In this document: in pieces, positions 7,862 to 16,080 of the stretch
Position numbering within the stretch: the first letter of the stretch is position 1
How the letters are laid out: each line of letters begins with the position of its first letter
Assembly: GCF_021531895.1 (NCBI RefSeq)
Contig: NZ_JAFBIX010000024.1
Span: 1-47,873 of the forward strand
Source of the DNA: Faecalicatena contorta
Lineage (GTDB): Bacteria; Bacillota; Clostridia; Lachnospirales; Lachnospiraceae
DNA: 47,873 bases
Direction of reading: 5' to 3'
Translations under genes and position numbers: made by a program
The notes under the pieces: generated by a model
Told to the model about the DNA's origin: nothing
What the model saw: the letters and a program-made list of their open reading frames with translations, nothing else
Database searches by the model: none

Positions 7862-9166
7862 ATGCCGCAGTGTGTTGTAATAGCAGATGATCTTACAGGA
7901 GCCAATGCCACCGGTGTACTTCTGAAAAAGATGAATTATAAAGCGTATACAGTCATGAATACTGAACGCATTGAGTTGTCAACTTTATCAGATTGTGATT
8001 GTGTGTTATATCCGACAGACAGCAGGGGCGTAGATGCACAGATTGCATACAACAGGGTACATAATGTGTGTGATTTGTTAAAAGATGATGATGTGAAGGT
8101 GTATTCGAAGAGGATTGACAGTACATTAAGAGGAAATCTCGGAAGTGAGACGGATGCTATGCTGGATTGTCTTGGAGATGATTATGTTGCAATTGTTGCT
8201 CCTTGTTTTCCGTCTTCAGGCAGAATCGTAATTGGAGGATATATGCTGGTGAATGGCTTGCCACTGCATAAGACGGACATTGCCATTGATCCGAAAACTC
8301 CGGTAAAGATATCGGAAGCGGCGGTTCTTTTTGAGCAGCAGAGTAAGTATAAGGTTTCTTCTATCCTGTTAAAAGATCTGATGCATGGTAAGCATTATCT
8401 GGCAGATCTGATGAATCAGTATGTTGCTGATGGAAGCCGGATTTTGGTATTGGATTGTGTGACGCAGGAAGATCTGGATCTGATCGCGGACGCAGTTATT
8501 ACTAGTAAATTAAAAGTTGTGGCAGTGGATCCAGGAGTATTTACAGCTACACTTTCCAGGAAGTTGATCGTACCGACAGAGAAGAAAGAGAAGAATAAGA
8601 TTCTGGCTGTGGTAGGAAGTGTGAATCCGAATACGACAGCACAGATGGAAGAATTGTGGCTGTCACAGAGAACATATAATGTCTTTGTGAATACAAAAGC
8701 ACTGATTGGTACGGAGACGCAGAAGGAAGAAGAGATCTCACGTGTAGTAAAAGAGATTCTGGAGGCATGTGAGCGCAATGTGGTCTGTACAGTAACTGGT
8801 GATGGGATATATCCGGAAAATCGAATTGATTTTAAACTATATATGGAACTGTATCAATGTTCTCTGGATACAGTGACGGGAATGATCAATCATGCATTTG
8901 CAGAAATCACATATCGTATTTTTAAGGAAGAACCTACATTTAAAGGTCTATATACCAGTGGAGGAGATGTGACAGTCGCTGTATGCCAGAGATTTAAGAC
9001 TGCCGGGCTGTGCCTGTTAGACGAAGTCCTGCCGCTTGCTGCTTACGGACAGTTTTTGAAAGGCGAGTTTGAAGGTGTCCACATTATCACCAAAGGTGGA
9101 AGTCAGGGTGGGCGGAATGCAATTAATCAGTGTATTACATATCTGAAAGAAAAACTATATATTTAA
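7862..9166 (+). CDS. Four-carbon acid sugar kinase (DUF1537), DtnK-like
   Basis: A 434-residue DUF1537 kinase. It carries VIADDLTGANATG at the N-terminus, KRIDSTLRGNLGSE, then SGGDVTVAV and TKGGSQGG in the C-terminal nucleotide-binding half. Its immediate partner is a PdxA-type dehydrogenase. That pairing defines the known D-threonate route, in which DtnK makes 4-phospho-D-threonate and PdxA2 oxidises and decarboxylates it to dihydroxyacetone phosphate. The start at 7862 is chosen because AAAGGAGG lies 6 nt upstream; an ATG 39 nt earlier lacks a site and sits inside an operator repeat. D-erythronate is an alternative substrate. Confidence 0.87.
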   Translation: MPQCVVIADDLTGANATGVLLKKMNYKAYTVMNTERIELSTLSDCDCVLYPTDSRGVDAQIAYNRVHNVCDLLKDDDVKVYSKRIDSTLRGNLGSETDAMLDCLGDDYVAIVAPCFPSSGRIVIGGYMLVNGLPLHKTDIAIDPKTPVKISEAAVLFEQQSKYKVSSILLKDLMHGKHYLADLMNQYVADGSRILVLDCVTQEDLDLIADAVITSKLKVVAVDPGVFTATLSRKLIVPTEKKEKNKILAVVGSVNPNTTAQMEELWLSQRTYNVFVNTKALIGTETQKEEEISRVVKEILEACERNVVCTVTGDGIYPENRIDFKLYMELYQCSLDTVTGMINHAFAEITYRIFKEEPTFKGLYTSGGDVTVAVCQRFKTAGLCLLDEVLPLAAYGQFLKGEFEGVHIITKGGSQGGRNAINQCITYLKEKLYI

Positions 9167-9200
9167 AATCTAAAATTTATCAATGAAAGGATGAGAAATT

Positions 9201-10199
9201 ATGGGAAAATCACTAATCGCAGTACCAATTGGAGATCCGGCTGGAGTTGGACCGGAGATTGTTGCAAAGTCTATTGCTTCTAAAGAGGTATTTGACGCAG
9301 CAAATTGTATCATTGTCGGAGATAAGACAATCATGGAAAATGCCATTCAAATTGTTGGAGCTGATCTTACAATTCATGAGATCAATGAGCCGGAAGAAGG
9401 GGATTTTCGTGAAGGAATCTTGAATCTGATTAACCTAGGCAATGTTGACATGGCCAAATTTGAGTTTGGCAAGGTCAATGGAATGTGCGGTAAAGCTGCA
9501 TATGAATATATTGCAAAAAGTATTGAGCTTGCGAATAATGGCAAGGTTGATGCTGTTGCGACGACACCGATCAATAAAGAGTCTTTACGTGCAGGAGGAA
9601 TCAATTATATTGGACATACAGAGATTTTTGGTGCCCTTACCAATACAGAAGATCCTCTGACAATGTTCGAGACGAATGGAATGAGAGTGTTCTTCCTGAC
9701 AAGACATGTATCCTTAAGAGAGATGTTGGATATGATCACCAAAGACCGAATTAAGGATTATGTGAAACGATGTATGGAAGCTCTGAAGAAGCTCGGTGTA
9801 ACAGATGGAACGATGGCGATTGCCGGGCTGAATCCGCACAGTGGAGAGCACGGGTTGTTTGGCTGGGAAGAGGTGAATGAGATTACACCGGCGATCGAGG
9901 AGTTACAGGCAGAAGGATATAACGTGGTGGGCCCGATTGGAGCAGATTCTGTATTCCATCAGGCTGCTCAGGGACGTTACAACAGTGTATTATCTCTGTA
10001 TCATGATCAGGGACATATTGCAACAAAGACACTTGATTTCGAAAAGACGATTGCAATTACCAATGGAATGCCTATTCTTCGTACATCTGTTGATCACGGC
10101 ACTGCATTTGATATTGCAGGAAAAGGAATCGTAAGCGCCGTCAGCATGATCGAAGCTATTTTGTTGGCAGCAAAATACGCACCTAACTTTACAAAATAA
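9201..10199 (+). CDS. pdxA2: PdxA2-type 4-phospho-D-threonate/4-hydroxythreonine-4-phosphate dehydrogenase
   Basis: A 332-residue PdxA-family NAD-dependent oxidative decarboxylase. Motifs: GDPAGVGPE at the N-terminus, [13 protein letters not shown], and metal-binding histidines in [14 protein letters not shown] and HDQGHIATK. The PdxA of pyridoxal phosphate synthesis and PdxA2 of acid-sugar breakdown are hard to tell apart by motif. The gene lies between a DUF1537 kinase and a GntP permease, with no other B6 gene nearby, which argues for PdxA2. The expected products are dihydroxyacetone phosphate, CO2 and NADH. It is 34 nt after the kinase and 27 nt before the permease. Confidence 0.87.
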   Translation: MGKSLIAVPIGDPAGVGPEIVAKSIASKEVFDAANCIIVGDKTIMENAIQIVGADLTIHEINEPEEGDFREGILNLINLGNVDMAKFEFGKVNGMCGKAAYEYIAKSIELANNGKVDAVATTPINKESLRAGGINYIGHTEIFGALTNTEDPLTMFETNGMRVFFLTRHVSLREMLDMITKDRIKDYVKRCMEALKKLGVTDGTMAIAGLNPHSGEHGLFGWEEVNEITPAIEELQAEGYNVVGPIGADSVFHQAAQGRYNSVLSLYHDQGHIATKTLDFEKTIAITNGMPILRTSVDHGTAFDIAGKGIVSAVSMIEAILLAAKYAPNFTK

Positions 10200-10226
10200 T
10201 ATTGAGAAAGGAAGAGGAGTTCTATT

Positions 10227-11639
10227 ATGGTAAACGGACTTAGTGGGGAAAGAATGTTAATTGGTCTGGCAATTGGTATTGCTGTCCTGATATTCTTGGT
10301 ATTGAAGACAAAAGTACAGGCATTTCTTGCATTGATCATCTGTACGATTATTGTTGGTGTAGTAGGTGGCATGCCACTTGCAAACACAACGATTGAGGTA
10401 GATGGTGTCCAGAAGACATTCGGCATCATCAACTCAATTACATCTGGTTTTGGAGGAACACTTGGAAGTATTGGTATCATCATCGGTTTCGGTGTTATGA
10501 TGGGGCAGATTTTTGAAGTGACAGGAGCAGCAAAGAGAATGGCGCATACATTCTTAAAGTTGTTTGGTAAGAAGAGAGAAGAAGAGGCGCTGGCTTTAAC
10601 AGGTTTCCTTGTATCTATTCCGATTTTCTGTGATTCTGGTTTCGTAGTACTTGCACCTATCGCAAAAGCTATTTCAAAAGCAACAAAGAAGTCTGTAATC
10701 GGCCTTGGTGTTGCACTTGCAGCAGGTCTGGTTATTACACACTCTTTAGTTCCGCCTACACCAGGTCCACTTGGAGTCTGCGGTATCTTTGGCGTAGATG
10801 TTGGAAAATTCATTCTGCTGACGATTGTTCTTGCTTTGCCAATGGCAATTGCATGTATAGCTTATGCAAGATTATTCTTGTCTAAGAAATATTATCGCGT
10901 TGTCAATGATGAAGGTGAGATCGTTGAAGCAGAATATCGTGAACCTGATTATGAAGCTGCATTTGCAATGGATATGTCTGGTGTTCCTGGAACATTTGAA
11001 TCCTTCCTTCCTTTGATTGCACCAATTATCTTAATTCTTATCAATACAGTGGCATCTGCATTAGGTAAGACTACTGGTATTATGGAAATCCTGATTTTCT
11101 TAGGACAGCCTATCGTGGCGGTTGGAATCGGTCTGTTACTTGCAATCTTTACATTGGGAAGAAAATTAGACAGACATACATGTGTTTCAGAGATGGAAAA
11201 AGGTATGATGTCCGCTGGTATTATTATGTTGGTAACTGGCGGTGGCGGTGCACTGGGACAGATTATCAAGGATTCTGGTCTTGGTAACTTTATGGCAGAA
11301 GGACTTGCTCAGACAGCAATTCCAATTATTATTCTTCCATTATTGATTTCTACAGCGATGAGATTCATCCAGGGATCCGGTACAGTTGCTATGACAACGG
11401 CAGCAAGTATCTCCGCACCAATTATCATTGCATCTGGTGTAAATCCTATACTCGGAGCAGTTGCATGTTGTGTAGGTTCACTGTTCTTTGGATACTTTAA
11501 TGATAGTTATTTCTGGGTTGTTAACAGAACTCTTGGAGTAAGTGAAGCGAAAGACCAGTTGACGATTTGGTCTGTAACATCTACGGTTGCATGGGCAGTC
11601 GGTGTTGTGGAAGTATTGGTATTGAGTATTTTTATGTAA
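10227..11639 (+). CDS. GntP family permease
   Basis: A 470-residue integral membrane protein with about twelve hydrophobic segments. It matches the GntP/gluconate:H+ symporter family, including SIPIFCDSGFVVLAPIAKAI, the HSLVPPTPGP motif, and the late FIQGSGTVAMTTAA and GYFNDSYFWV segments. By context it imports the acid sugar used by the kinases and PdxA2; the family also carries gluconate, idonate and glycerate. It ends the catabolic run and is followed by a clear terminator. There is only one permease in the locus, so both kinase branches may share it. Confidence 0.88.
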   Translation: MVNGLSGERMLIGLAIGIAVLIFLVLKTKVQAFLALIICTIIVGVVGGMPLANTTIEVDGVQKTFGIINSITSGFGGTLGSIGIIIGFGVMMGQIFEVTGAAKRMAHTFLKLFGKKREEEALALTGFLVSIPIFCDSGFVVLAPIAKAISKATKKSVIGLGVALAAGLVITHSLVPPTPGPLGVCGIFGVDVGKFILLTIVLALPMAIACIAYARLFLSKKYYRVVNDEGEIVEAEYREPDYEAAFAMDMSGVPGTFESFLPLIAPIILILINTVASALGKTTGIMEILIFLGQPIVAVGIGLLLAIFTLGRKLDRHTCVSEMEKGMMSAGIIMLVTGGGGALGQIIKDSGLGNFMAEGLAQTAIPIIILPLLISTAMRFIQGSGTVAMTTAASISAPIIIASGVNPILGAVACCVGSLFFGYFNDSYFWVVNRTLGVSEAKDQLTIWSVTSTVAWAVGVVEVLVLSIFM

Positions 11640-11650
11640 TGAGCTAAAAT

Positions 11651-11685
11651 AAATGCAGTGGGACGAATGTTTCCACTGCATTTTT
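11651..11685 (+). terminator. Intrinsic terminator after the GntP gene
   Basis: Perfect 11-bp stem AAATGCAGTGG/CCACTGCATTT with an 11-nt loop, ending in a T run. It separates the permease from the DeoR gene, which has no obvious promoter of its own and may depend on readthrough. Confidence 0.85.
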
Positions 11686-11723
11686 AGTCTATATTAACAT
11701 AAAAGTCAGGGAGGAGAAGTCAG

Positions 11724-12473
11724 ATGCTGGCAGCAGAGAGACAATCCATAATTGTAGAACTTATACATGAGAATGGAAGTGTCCAGGTGGAAGAACTGGC
11801 ACTGCAGTTAAACGTGAGTCCTATGACGATTCGACGGGATCTTATGAAGCTTCAGGAAGATAATAAGGTGGAAAGGTGTCACGGCGGAGCAGTTGCAAAA
11901 CAGGAAGTGACTTATGCAGATAAACAGACCAGCCACAAAGAAGAGAAAAAGAAGATTGCAAGAACCTGCCTTTCATTTGTGAAAGAAGGTGATACGGTGT
12001 TTCTGGATGCGGGCACGACTACTTATGAAATTGCTAGGTTAATTAAGGATATCCCGGGAATTATGATCGTTACCAATGATTTGGAGATTGCGCAATTGTT
12101 AAAAAGTAGCGATGCAGAACTATTTATTTGTGGTGGAAATATTCAGAAGTCAACAGGCAGTATGTTTGGCAGATATGCTACGGATATGTTGGCAGATTTT
12201 AAATTTGATGTCGGATTCTTTGGAGCGGCGTCTATCAATGCATCATTTGAAGTAACAACCCCTACAATGGAGAAAATGTGGTTGAAGAGGGAAACTCCAA
12301 AACAATGTGAAAAATCCTATCTCGTGGTAGATCAGTCAAAATTTGACCGTCAGGCGATGGCAAAGATTAATGATTTAGGGGATTATACGGGAGTTGTTAC
12401 GGATAAAAAGTTTGACTTAAGAGAAAGAAAAAGGCTGGATGATTTGGGAGCAATTATTGTTGAAGTGGAATGA
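11724..12473 (+). CDS. DeoR family transcriptional regulator
   Basis: A 249-residue DeoR-type sugar repressor. The N-terminal helix-turn-helix reads VEELALQLNVSPMTIRRDLMKLQ. The C-terminal isomerase-like sensor domain holds DAGTTTYEIA, VTNDLEIA, CGGNIQKSTGSMFG and LVVDQSKF, the residues that bind a phosphorylated sugar effector in this family. GGAGG precedes the start. It follows the acid-sugar permease after a terminator, so a phospho-tetronate or triose phosphate effector is plausible. The AAATGAACA repeats upstream of the DtnK-like gene are the best candidate binding sites. Confidence 0.92.
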   Translation: MLAAERQSIIVELIHENGSVQVEELALQLNVSPMTIRRDLMKLQEDNKVERCHGGAVAKQEVTYADKQTSHKEEKKKIARTCLSFVKEGDTVFLDAGTTTYEIARLIKDIPGIMIVTNDLEIAQLLKSSDAELFICGGNIQKSTGSMFGRYATDMLADFKFDVGFFGAASINASFEVTTPTMEKMWLKRETPKQCEKSYLVVDQSKFDRQAMAKINDLGDYTGVVTDKKFDLRERKRLDDLGAIIVEVE

Positions 12474-12485
12474 ATATAATTAATG

Positions 12486-12519
12486 AAGGAGAAGATACTC
12501 AAAAGTATCCTCTCCTTTA
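12486..12519. terminator. Hairpin between convergent DeoR and truA-like genes
   Basis: A stem of about 14 bp with one mismatch (AAGGAGAAGATACT against AGTATCCTCTCCTT) around a CAAA loop. It lies between two convergent stop codons and can act in both directions, though the T runs are short. Confidence 0.65.
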
Positions 12520-12524
12520 TCAAT

Positions 12525-13262
12525 TTAATAGGTAATTTCCTGAAGATACAGACCTTTTGGATCGCAAGGTGCACTTGGATTCTGGATTCCAGCAAAGATA
12601 TCTTCTATGTCTTCTTTTATACGATTGCCAAGGCCGATATCCAGCAATGTCCCGATAAGCAGACGTGCCATATTATGGAGGAAATCGTCTGCATGAATCA
12701 GGATCTGCATCTCTTCGGTGTCTCCATAAACTTCGATTTCGTAGATCTCTCGCACTGTGGATTTTGATTTTTTTGCGGAAGAGAAATTTTTGAAATCATG
12801 TTTACCGATTAAAAGCATTGCTGCCTGCTGCATCAATTTTTTGTCTGGAATCTTATAACAGTGATAGATATATTTGCGATCGAACACGCTTGGAACATCA
12901 TCAATAGTCATACGATATACATAAGTTTTGGAAGTAGCATTAAGTTGTGCATGGAATCGCTCGGGCATTTCCTCAACATCGATGATGGCAATATCCATTG
13001 GAAGGTAACGGTTCAGATAATGTTTGATATCCTGAACATCCATTTCGGAATCTATTTTGAAGTTCGCAATCTGGGCATAGGCGTGTACTCCGACTTCTGT
13101 ACGGCAACCGCAGTTTAATTCAATAGTATATTCATCTGTCATTCGTTTTAAAACTTCTATAATTTTATTAGAAATAGTATTGTTGGATTCATCTTTTCCG
13201 AGGCGTGTCCATCCCTGATAACGGCTTCCGTCGTATTCTATCGTTAATTTTATATTCCTCAT
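12525..13262 (-). CDS. TruA-like tRNA pseudouridine synthase with Glu at the catalytic Asp position
   Basis: A 245-residue protein with TruA architecture from the N-terminal IEYDGSRYQGW to the late DDFLHNMARLLIG segment. TruA isomerises uridines 38-40 in the tRNA anticodon arm with a catalytic Asp in the motif RTDxGVHA. Here the codon at 13095-13097 is GAA, so the motif is R54-T55-E56-V-G-V-H-A. Asp is essentially invariant in this superfamily, and Glu there would be expected to abolish or greatly alter activity. The rest of the fold looks intact, with no frameshift. It may be a divergent paralogue with a changed role beside a normal TruA elsewhere; the window shows no second copy. Confidence 0.85.
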   Translation of the reverse strand: MRNIKLTIEYDGSRYQGWTRLGKDESNNTISNKIIEVLKRMTDEYTIELNCGCRTEVGVHAYAQIANFKIDSEMDVQDIKHYLNRYLPMDIAIIDVEEMPERFHAQLNATSKTYVYRMTIDDVPSVFDRKYIYHCYKIPDKKLMQQAAMLLIGKHDFKNFSSAKKSKSTVREIYEIEVYGDTEEMQILIHADDFLHNMARLLIGTLLDIGLGNRIKEDIEDIFAGIQNPSAPCDPKGLYLQEITY

Positions 13263-13315
13263 ATTGTTATTCTCCCTTAAATTGTCATAAACTATTTTTA
13301 GTATATCAAATCTTA

Positions 13316-13324
13316 TGCTATAAT
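13316..13324 (+). promoter_or_regulatory. Extended -10 promoter for the thioesterase gene
   Basis: TGC followed directly by TATAAT (13319-13324) makes an extended -10 element. No good -35 box is visible at the usual distance. It lies 61 nt before the chosen thioesterase start. Confidence 0.55.
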
Positions 13325-13384
13325 AAAAGAGCTTGTCAAGAAAAGAAGTGAAAGATGGCAGAAAATGTAAAGGGAGAATTGCGT

Positions 13385-13861
13385 ATGAGTATAGAGAGTC
13401 GAAAGGTATCTGAATCCATGGTTCAGACAGTCCATATGGTTAGACCGAATCATTTAAATGCAGCAGGCCGCCTTTTTGGAGGAATATTAATGCAGTGGAT
13501 TGATGAGATTGCGGGATTGGTGGCAAAGCGTCATGCACACATGAATGTGATTACTGCATCCGTGGATAATCTGAGGTTTTTAAAAGGTGCTTACCAGAAA
13601 GATGTCATTGTAATCAAAGGGAAAGTAACTTATGTAGGAAATACTTCCATGGAAGTGAAGGTAGATACTTATGTGGAAGATATTGATGGTGGGAGAACTC
13701 CGATTAATCATGCATTTTTTACTATGGTTGCACTGGATGAGAATGATAGACCGGCACCGGTTCCGAAATTGGAATTAGAGACGGAAGCTGATCGCGAGGA
13801 TTGGGAAAAAGCTAAAAAACGGCGAGAGATAAGATTGATGAGAAAGGAAGAGGGATTTTAG
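13385..13861 (+). CDS. Acyl-CoA thioesterase (hotdog fold, YciA/BACH type)
   Basis: A 158-residue single hotdog-domain protein predicted to hydrolyse acyl-CoA thioesters. It shows the family pattern RPNHLNAAGRLFGGILMQWIDEIAG, with the catalytic Asp in the helix, and VTASVDNLRF-like strand residues (ITASVDNLRFLK). The C-terminal tail is charged. I prefer the start at 13385, with AAGGGAGA 7-8 nt upstream; an ATG 30 nt earlier is also open. It converges on a hypothetical gene, and the two stop codons share one perfect hairpin. Confidence 0.87.
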   Translation: MSIESRKVSESMVQTVHMVRPNHLNAAGRLFGGILMQWIDEIAGLVAKRHAHMNVITASVDNLRFLKGAYQKDVIVIKGKVTYVGNTSMEVKVDTYVEDIDGGRTPINHAFFTMVALDENDRPAPVPKLELETEADREDWEKAKKRREIRLMRKEEGF

Positions 13862-13886
13862 GTAATTGGTTTTAACCAATTACCTA
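13859..13886. terminator. Perfect hairpin containing both convergent stop codons
   Basis: A 13-bp perfect inverted repeat (arm TAGGTAATTGGTT, 2-nt loop). Its first three bases are the TAG stop of the thioesterase gene and its last three are the stop of the minus-strand gene. A T run (CCCTTTTTT) follows after a few bases on the plus side. Confidence 0.8.
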
Positions 13887-14165
13887 GATCCCTTTTTTCA
13901 TATAAGAAGTCACCATTTTTAGCATATTTTCAATTTGTTCTTGTTCTTCTTTTGGCTTTCCTTCTTTTAGAACGGATATGATTAGTGAGACTTCATCGGC
14001 GGTAAAATGAATTCCTTTTTTGTTTGCATTTGTAATGAGGGCCAGCATAACTGGAGCCAGAGCTTTTCCGCTTTTTCCTTGTGTTTGTCGTGCTGCCGTT
14101 TTAATAAGCTCTAATTTAATTGGATCAATTGTGTTCATTGCTGGATTGTTTATCCATTCATTCAT
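13884..14165 (-). CDS. Uncharacterised protein (93 residues)
   Basis: I do not recognise this protein. The 93-residue chain is hydrophilic and mostly helical in appearance, with no signal peptide, cysteine or membrane segment. It has a central Ala/Leu-rich stretch (KALAPVMLALITNANKKG) and a Lys/Glu-rich C-terminus. The start at 14165 has AAAGGAG 8 nt upstream and overlaps the end of the previous gene by 8 bp, which suggests translational coupling with it. Coding use is normal for the window. The two are presumably partners or co-expressed in one process. Confidence 0.7.
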   Translation of the reverse strand: MNEWINNPAMNTIDPIKLELIKTAARQTQGKSGKALAPVMLALITNANKKGIHFTADEVSLIISVLKEGKPKEEQEQIENMLKMVTSYMKKGI

Positions 14166-14625
14166 AGTTCGTTTCTCCTTTCTGATTGCCTGAATCAGGT
14201 GATTCTGTTTCGTTTTCAAACATTGTATTGTACATTTGGAACATTTGTTGTTGTTCTGGGGTCAGGATTCCTTTCATCATTTCCATAGGATTGAATTCTT
14301 CAGATCCAGAGGCTGAATCGCCCATTGTCTGTATACTTTGTATCATTTCCAGCATATTCATCATGCTTTCCATCTGTTCCATCATCTCTTTTTCACTGGG
14401 ACTCATATAATCTTTGAGCTCTTCCAGTATTTTCAAAGAGGAGCGAGAAGGAAAACCATGAAAATGTTCCAATGTATAACGTAATTCCAGGAATTTGATG
14501 TAGCATGCAAGAAACCTTTGGGTGGAAGGTGGCGTGTATGGAATTATTAGTTTTAATGTGTATAAATAAGGTGGTGTAATCAGACTGTCAAAGGGTGTCA
14601 TGAGTTTTGGGGGCTTGCGTTCCAT
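14158..14625 (-). CDS. Uncharacterised Met/Gln-rich protein (155 residues)
   Basis: Not recognised. The N-terminal half is Pro- and aromatic-rich (TPFDSLITPPYLYTLKL). The C-terminal half is very Met-rich, with the EMMEQMESMMNMLEMIQSIQ helix and an MEMMKGILTPEQQQMFQMY stretch that could form amphipathic helices. No signal peptide or transmembrane segment is seen. AGGAGAGG precedes the start. It overlaps the next gene by 8 bp. Placement beside spore-type genes hints at a sporulation link, but nothing in the sequence proves it. Confidence 0.65.
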   Translation of the reverse strand: MERKPPKLMTPFDSLITPPYLYTLKLIIPYTPPSTQRFLACYIKFLELRYTLEHFHGFPSRSSLKILEELKDYMSPSEKEMMEQMESMMNMLEMIQSIQTMGDSASGSEEFNPMEMMKGILTPEQQQMFQMYNTMFENETESPDSGNQKGETNYE

Positions 14626-14758
14626 ACATTCCTCTCCTGGAAATAACGTTGTAAATATATATGTTCAGAGAATGGAATTTATGAAATGTGAGAAAACTAA
14701 ATATGAAAAGATTCATATATTATATTGAAGACATATATCTGATATAGAAGGGAAAACA

Positions 14759-14911
14759 ATGAGTAGAAAATTGATTATTGATGGGAATGCTGTTTATGAG
14801 ATTGATGAAAAATGTATGTTGAAAAAGCGTCTGGATATTCCGGAGGATGAAATCAAAAAAGAGAATCGTAAAATGAAAGAATGTGAGAAAAAAAGAAAGA
14901 GGACGGAGTAA
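14759..14911 (+). CDS. Small uncharacterised protein (50 residues)
   Basis: An ORF of 50 codons preceded by GAAGGGAAAACA, a modest ribosome binding site. The product begins SRKLIIDGNAVYEIDEKC and ends in a very basic tail (KKRKRTE). Its stop codon falls in the loop of a short GC-rich hairpin (14901-14920). It is the only plausible gene in the gap between two minus-strand genes. No function can be assigned. Confidence 0.5.
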   Translation: MSRKLIIDGNAVYEIDEKCMLKKRLDIPEDEIKKENRKMKECEKKRKRTE

Positions 14912-14938
14912 TCTCCGCCCTCAGCTGATCTAAGAAGA

Positions 14939-15205
14939 TTAGCATCCACAGTCAAAATCGTCGTTGCATCCGCATCCAAAGCCGCCACAGAAGATCAGAA
15001 GCAGGATAATCCAGATACAGCTGTCGTTACAGCCACATCCGCATCCACTGCGTCCATTGCCAAAGCCGCCACAGCATACAAGAAGAATAATAATCCAGAT
15101 ACAGCTATTGTTGCCAAAGCCAAATCCACATCCGCAGTCTCCTCTGTTTCTTCCAGAACCTGAATCGCAGCCACATCCACAATTTGTAGCACTTAAATCA
15201 CTCAT
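14939..15205 (-). CDS. Cys/Gly-rich protein with tandem internal repeat (spore-type)
   Basis: An 88-residue protein with 17 cysteines, mostly in CGCGC-type runs. It contains two near-copies of one unit: SCIWIIILLVCCGGFG and SCIWIILLLIFCGGFG, each a short hydrophobic stretch ending in CGGFG. The DNA is repeated too (about 14978-15040 and 15061-15120). Similar small Cys-rich or YjcZ-like proteins in spore formers are often annotated as spore coat or 'chorion-like high-cysteine' proteins. GGAGG precedes the start and a SigK-like promoter lies upstream. A role in the spore surface is inferred. Confidence 0.72.
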   Translation of the reverse strand: MSDLSATNCGCGCDSGSGRNRGDCGCGFGFGNNSCIWIIILLVCCGGFGNGRSGCGCGCNDSCIWIILLLIFCGGFGCGCNDDFDCGC

Positions 15206-15236
15206 ATTGAATCCTCCATTTATGATGTTTACAGTA

Positions 15237-15263
15237 CATAATATGCGGTAGATTCCAATGTGT
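15237..15263 (-). promoter_or_regulatory. Possible SigK-type promoter of the Cys-rich gene
   Basis: On the minus strand an AC (15263-15262), 16 bp, then CATATTATG (15245-15237) fits the loose late mother-cell pattern AC-N16/17-CATANNNT. The position is right for a 5' leader of roughly 25 nt. The pattern is short and could arise by chance. Confidence 0.35.
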
Positions 15264-15275
15264 GAAAATGTAAAA

Positions 15276-15911
15276 TCAATATTTTACCAAGCGTTTTACA
15301 GAATGCTGAAACTGATAATTTTTCTTTTGTAATTTTAATTTGTCGATTGCAGAGATACTTTCTTTGGCATAATCGTCATATAGTGTTAATAGATAAGCAA
15401 TGGTATAATTGCGGTTTTGGAACCAGCGAAAAAGCAGCCAGTTCATGATATCAGGATGCCAATATCTTTCCGGAATAGAAGCATTGCGAAGCAGAACAAT
15501 ATATTTTAGTGCCTGCATGGACAATTGAGCCAGTCGGCTGGAGTTGTCCTTTGATTTGAAAAGTGCGTCACTTTCTACAACAATGTCATACAGAGAATTG
15601 GCAGCTTTCCAATAAGTGACAAAAGTTGGAGAAGATTCCTCGTCTGTCTCTTCCATATTGTGTAGATCAAAAGTTTGCATAACTTTTTTGCTGCCGGAAA
15701 TTTCTCGGTCATATTCTGCACGTTTTTCGGGATTGGACAGAACATGATATGCTTCTAAGATCTCTTGCATCTGTTCTGTGGTGTCAATCCCTTTTTTTAT
15801 ATTTACATCTGGATGATATTGCTTAGCCAGAGCAGTCTTGGCGGCAGTAATCTCATCTAAGGAAGCTTTCATAGAAACTCCCAATATATCATAATAGTTC
15901 TTGTCGTTCAT
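15276..15911 (-). CDS. J-domain (DnaJ-like) protein
   Basis: A 211-residue protein with an N-terminal J domain (residues about 4-70) including YYDILGV, the HPD motif in AKQYHPDVN and NPEKRAEYD. Such domains stimulate the ATPase of a DnaK/Hsp70. It lacks the Gly/Phe-rich and zinc-finger parts of DnaJ, so it is a specialised co-chaperone. The C-terminal 130 residues are helical, rich in Leu and aromatic residues, and unrecognised. The start follows AAGGGGAG. It lies between the Cys-rich gene and the divergent subtilase gene. Confidence 0.88.
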   Translation of the reverse strand: MNDKNYYDILGVSMKASLDEITAAKTALAKQYHPDVNIKKGIDTTEQMQEILEAYHVLSNPEKRAEYDREISGSKKVMQTFDLHNMEETDEESSPTFVTYWKAANSLYDIVVESDALFKSKDNSSRLAQLSMQALKYIVLLRNASIPERYWHPDIMNWLLFRWFQNRNYTIAYLLTLYDDYAKESISAIDKLKLQKKNYQFQHSVKRLVKY

Positions 15912-16080
15912 TATATTCTCCCCTTAAAATCCCCTAATCATATACGTGAATATAGAATATATTTATCTTACGACAAATTATGAGAGAAATCAATTTGAAT
16001 ATTGAAAAAGTCTGGCAGGCCATGAGAAAGTATCGGATTGAGAATATAATGAATATTCTGATAAAAAAGGATATTTATAT

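Noticed and set aside
9201-10199. PdxA as part of vitamin B6 synthesis
   Set aside because: No other B6 gene is nearby, and the flanking DUF1537 kinase and GntP permease match the D-threonate context.
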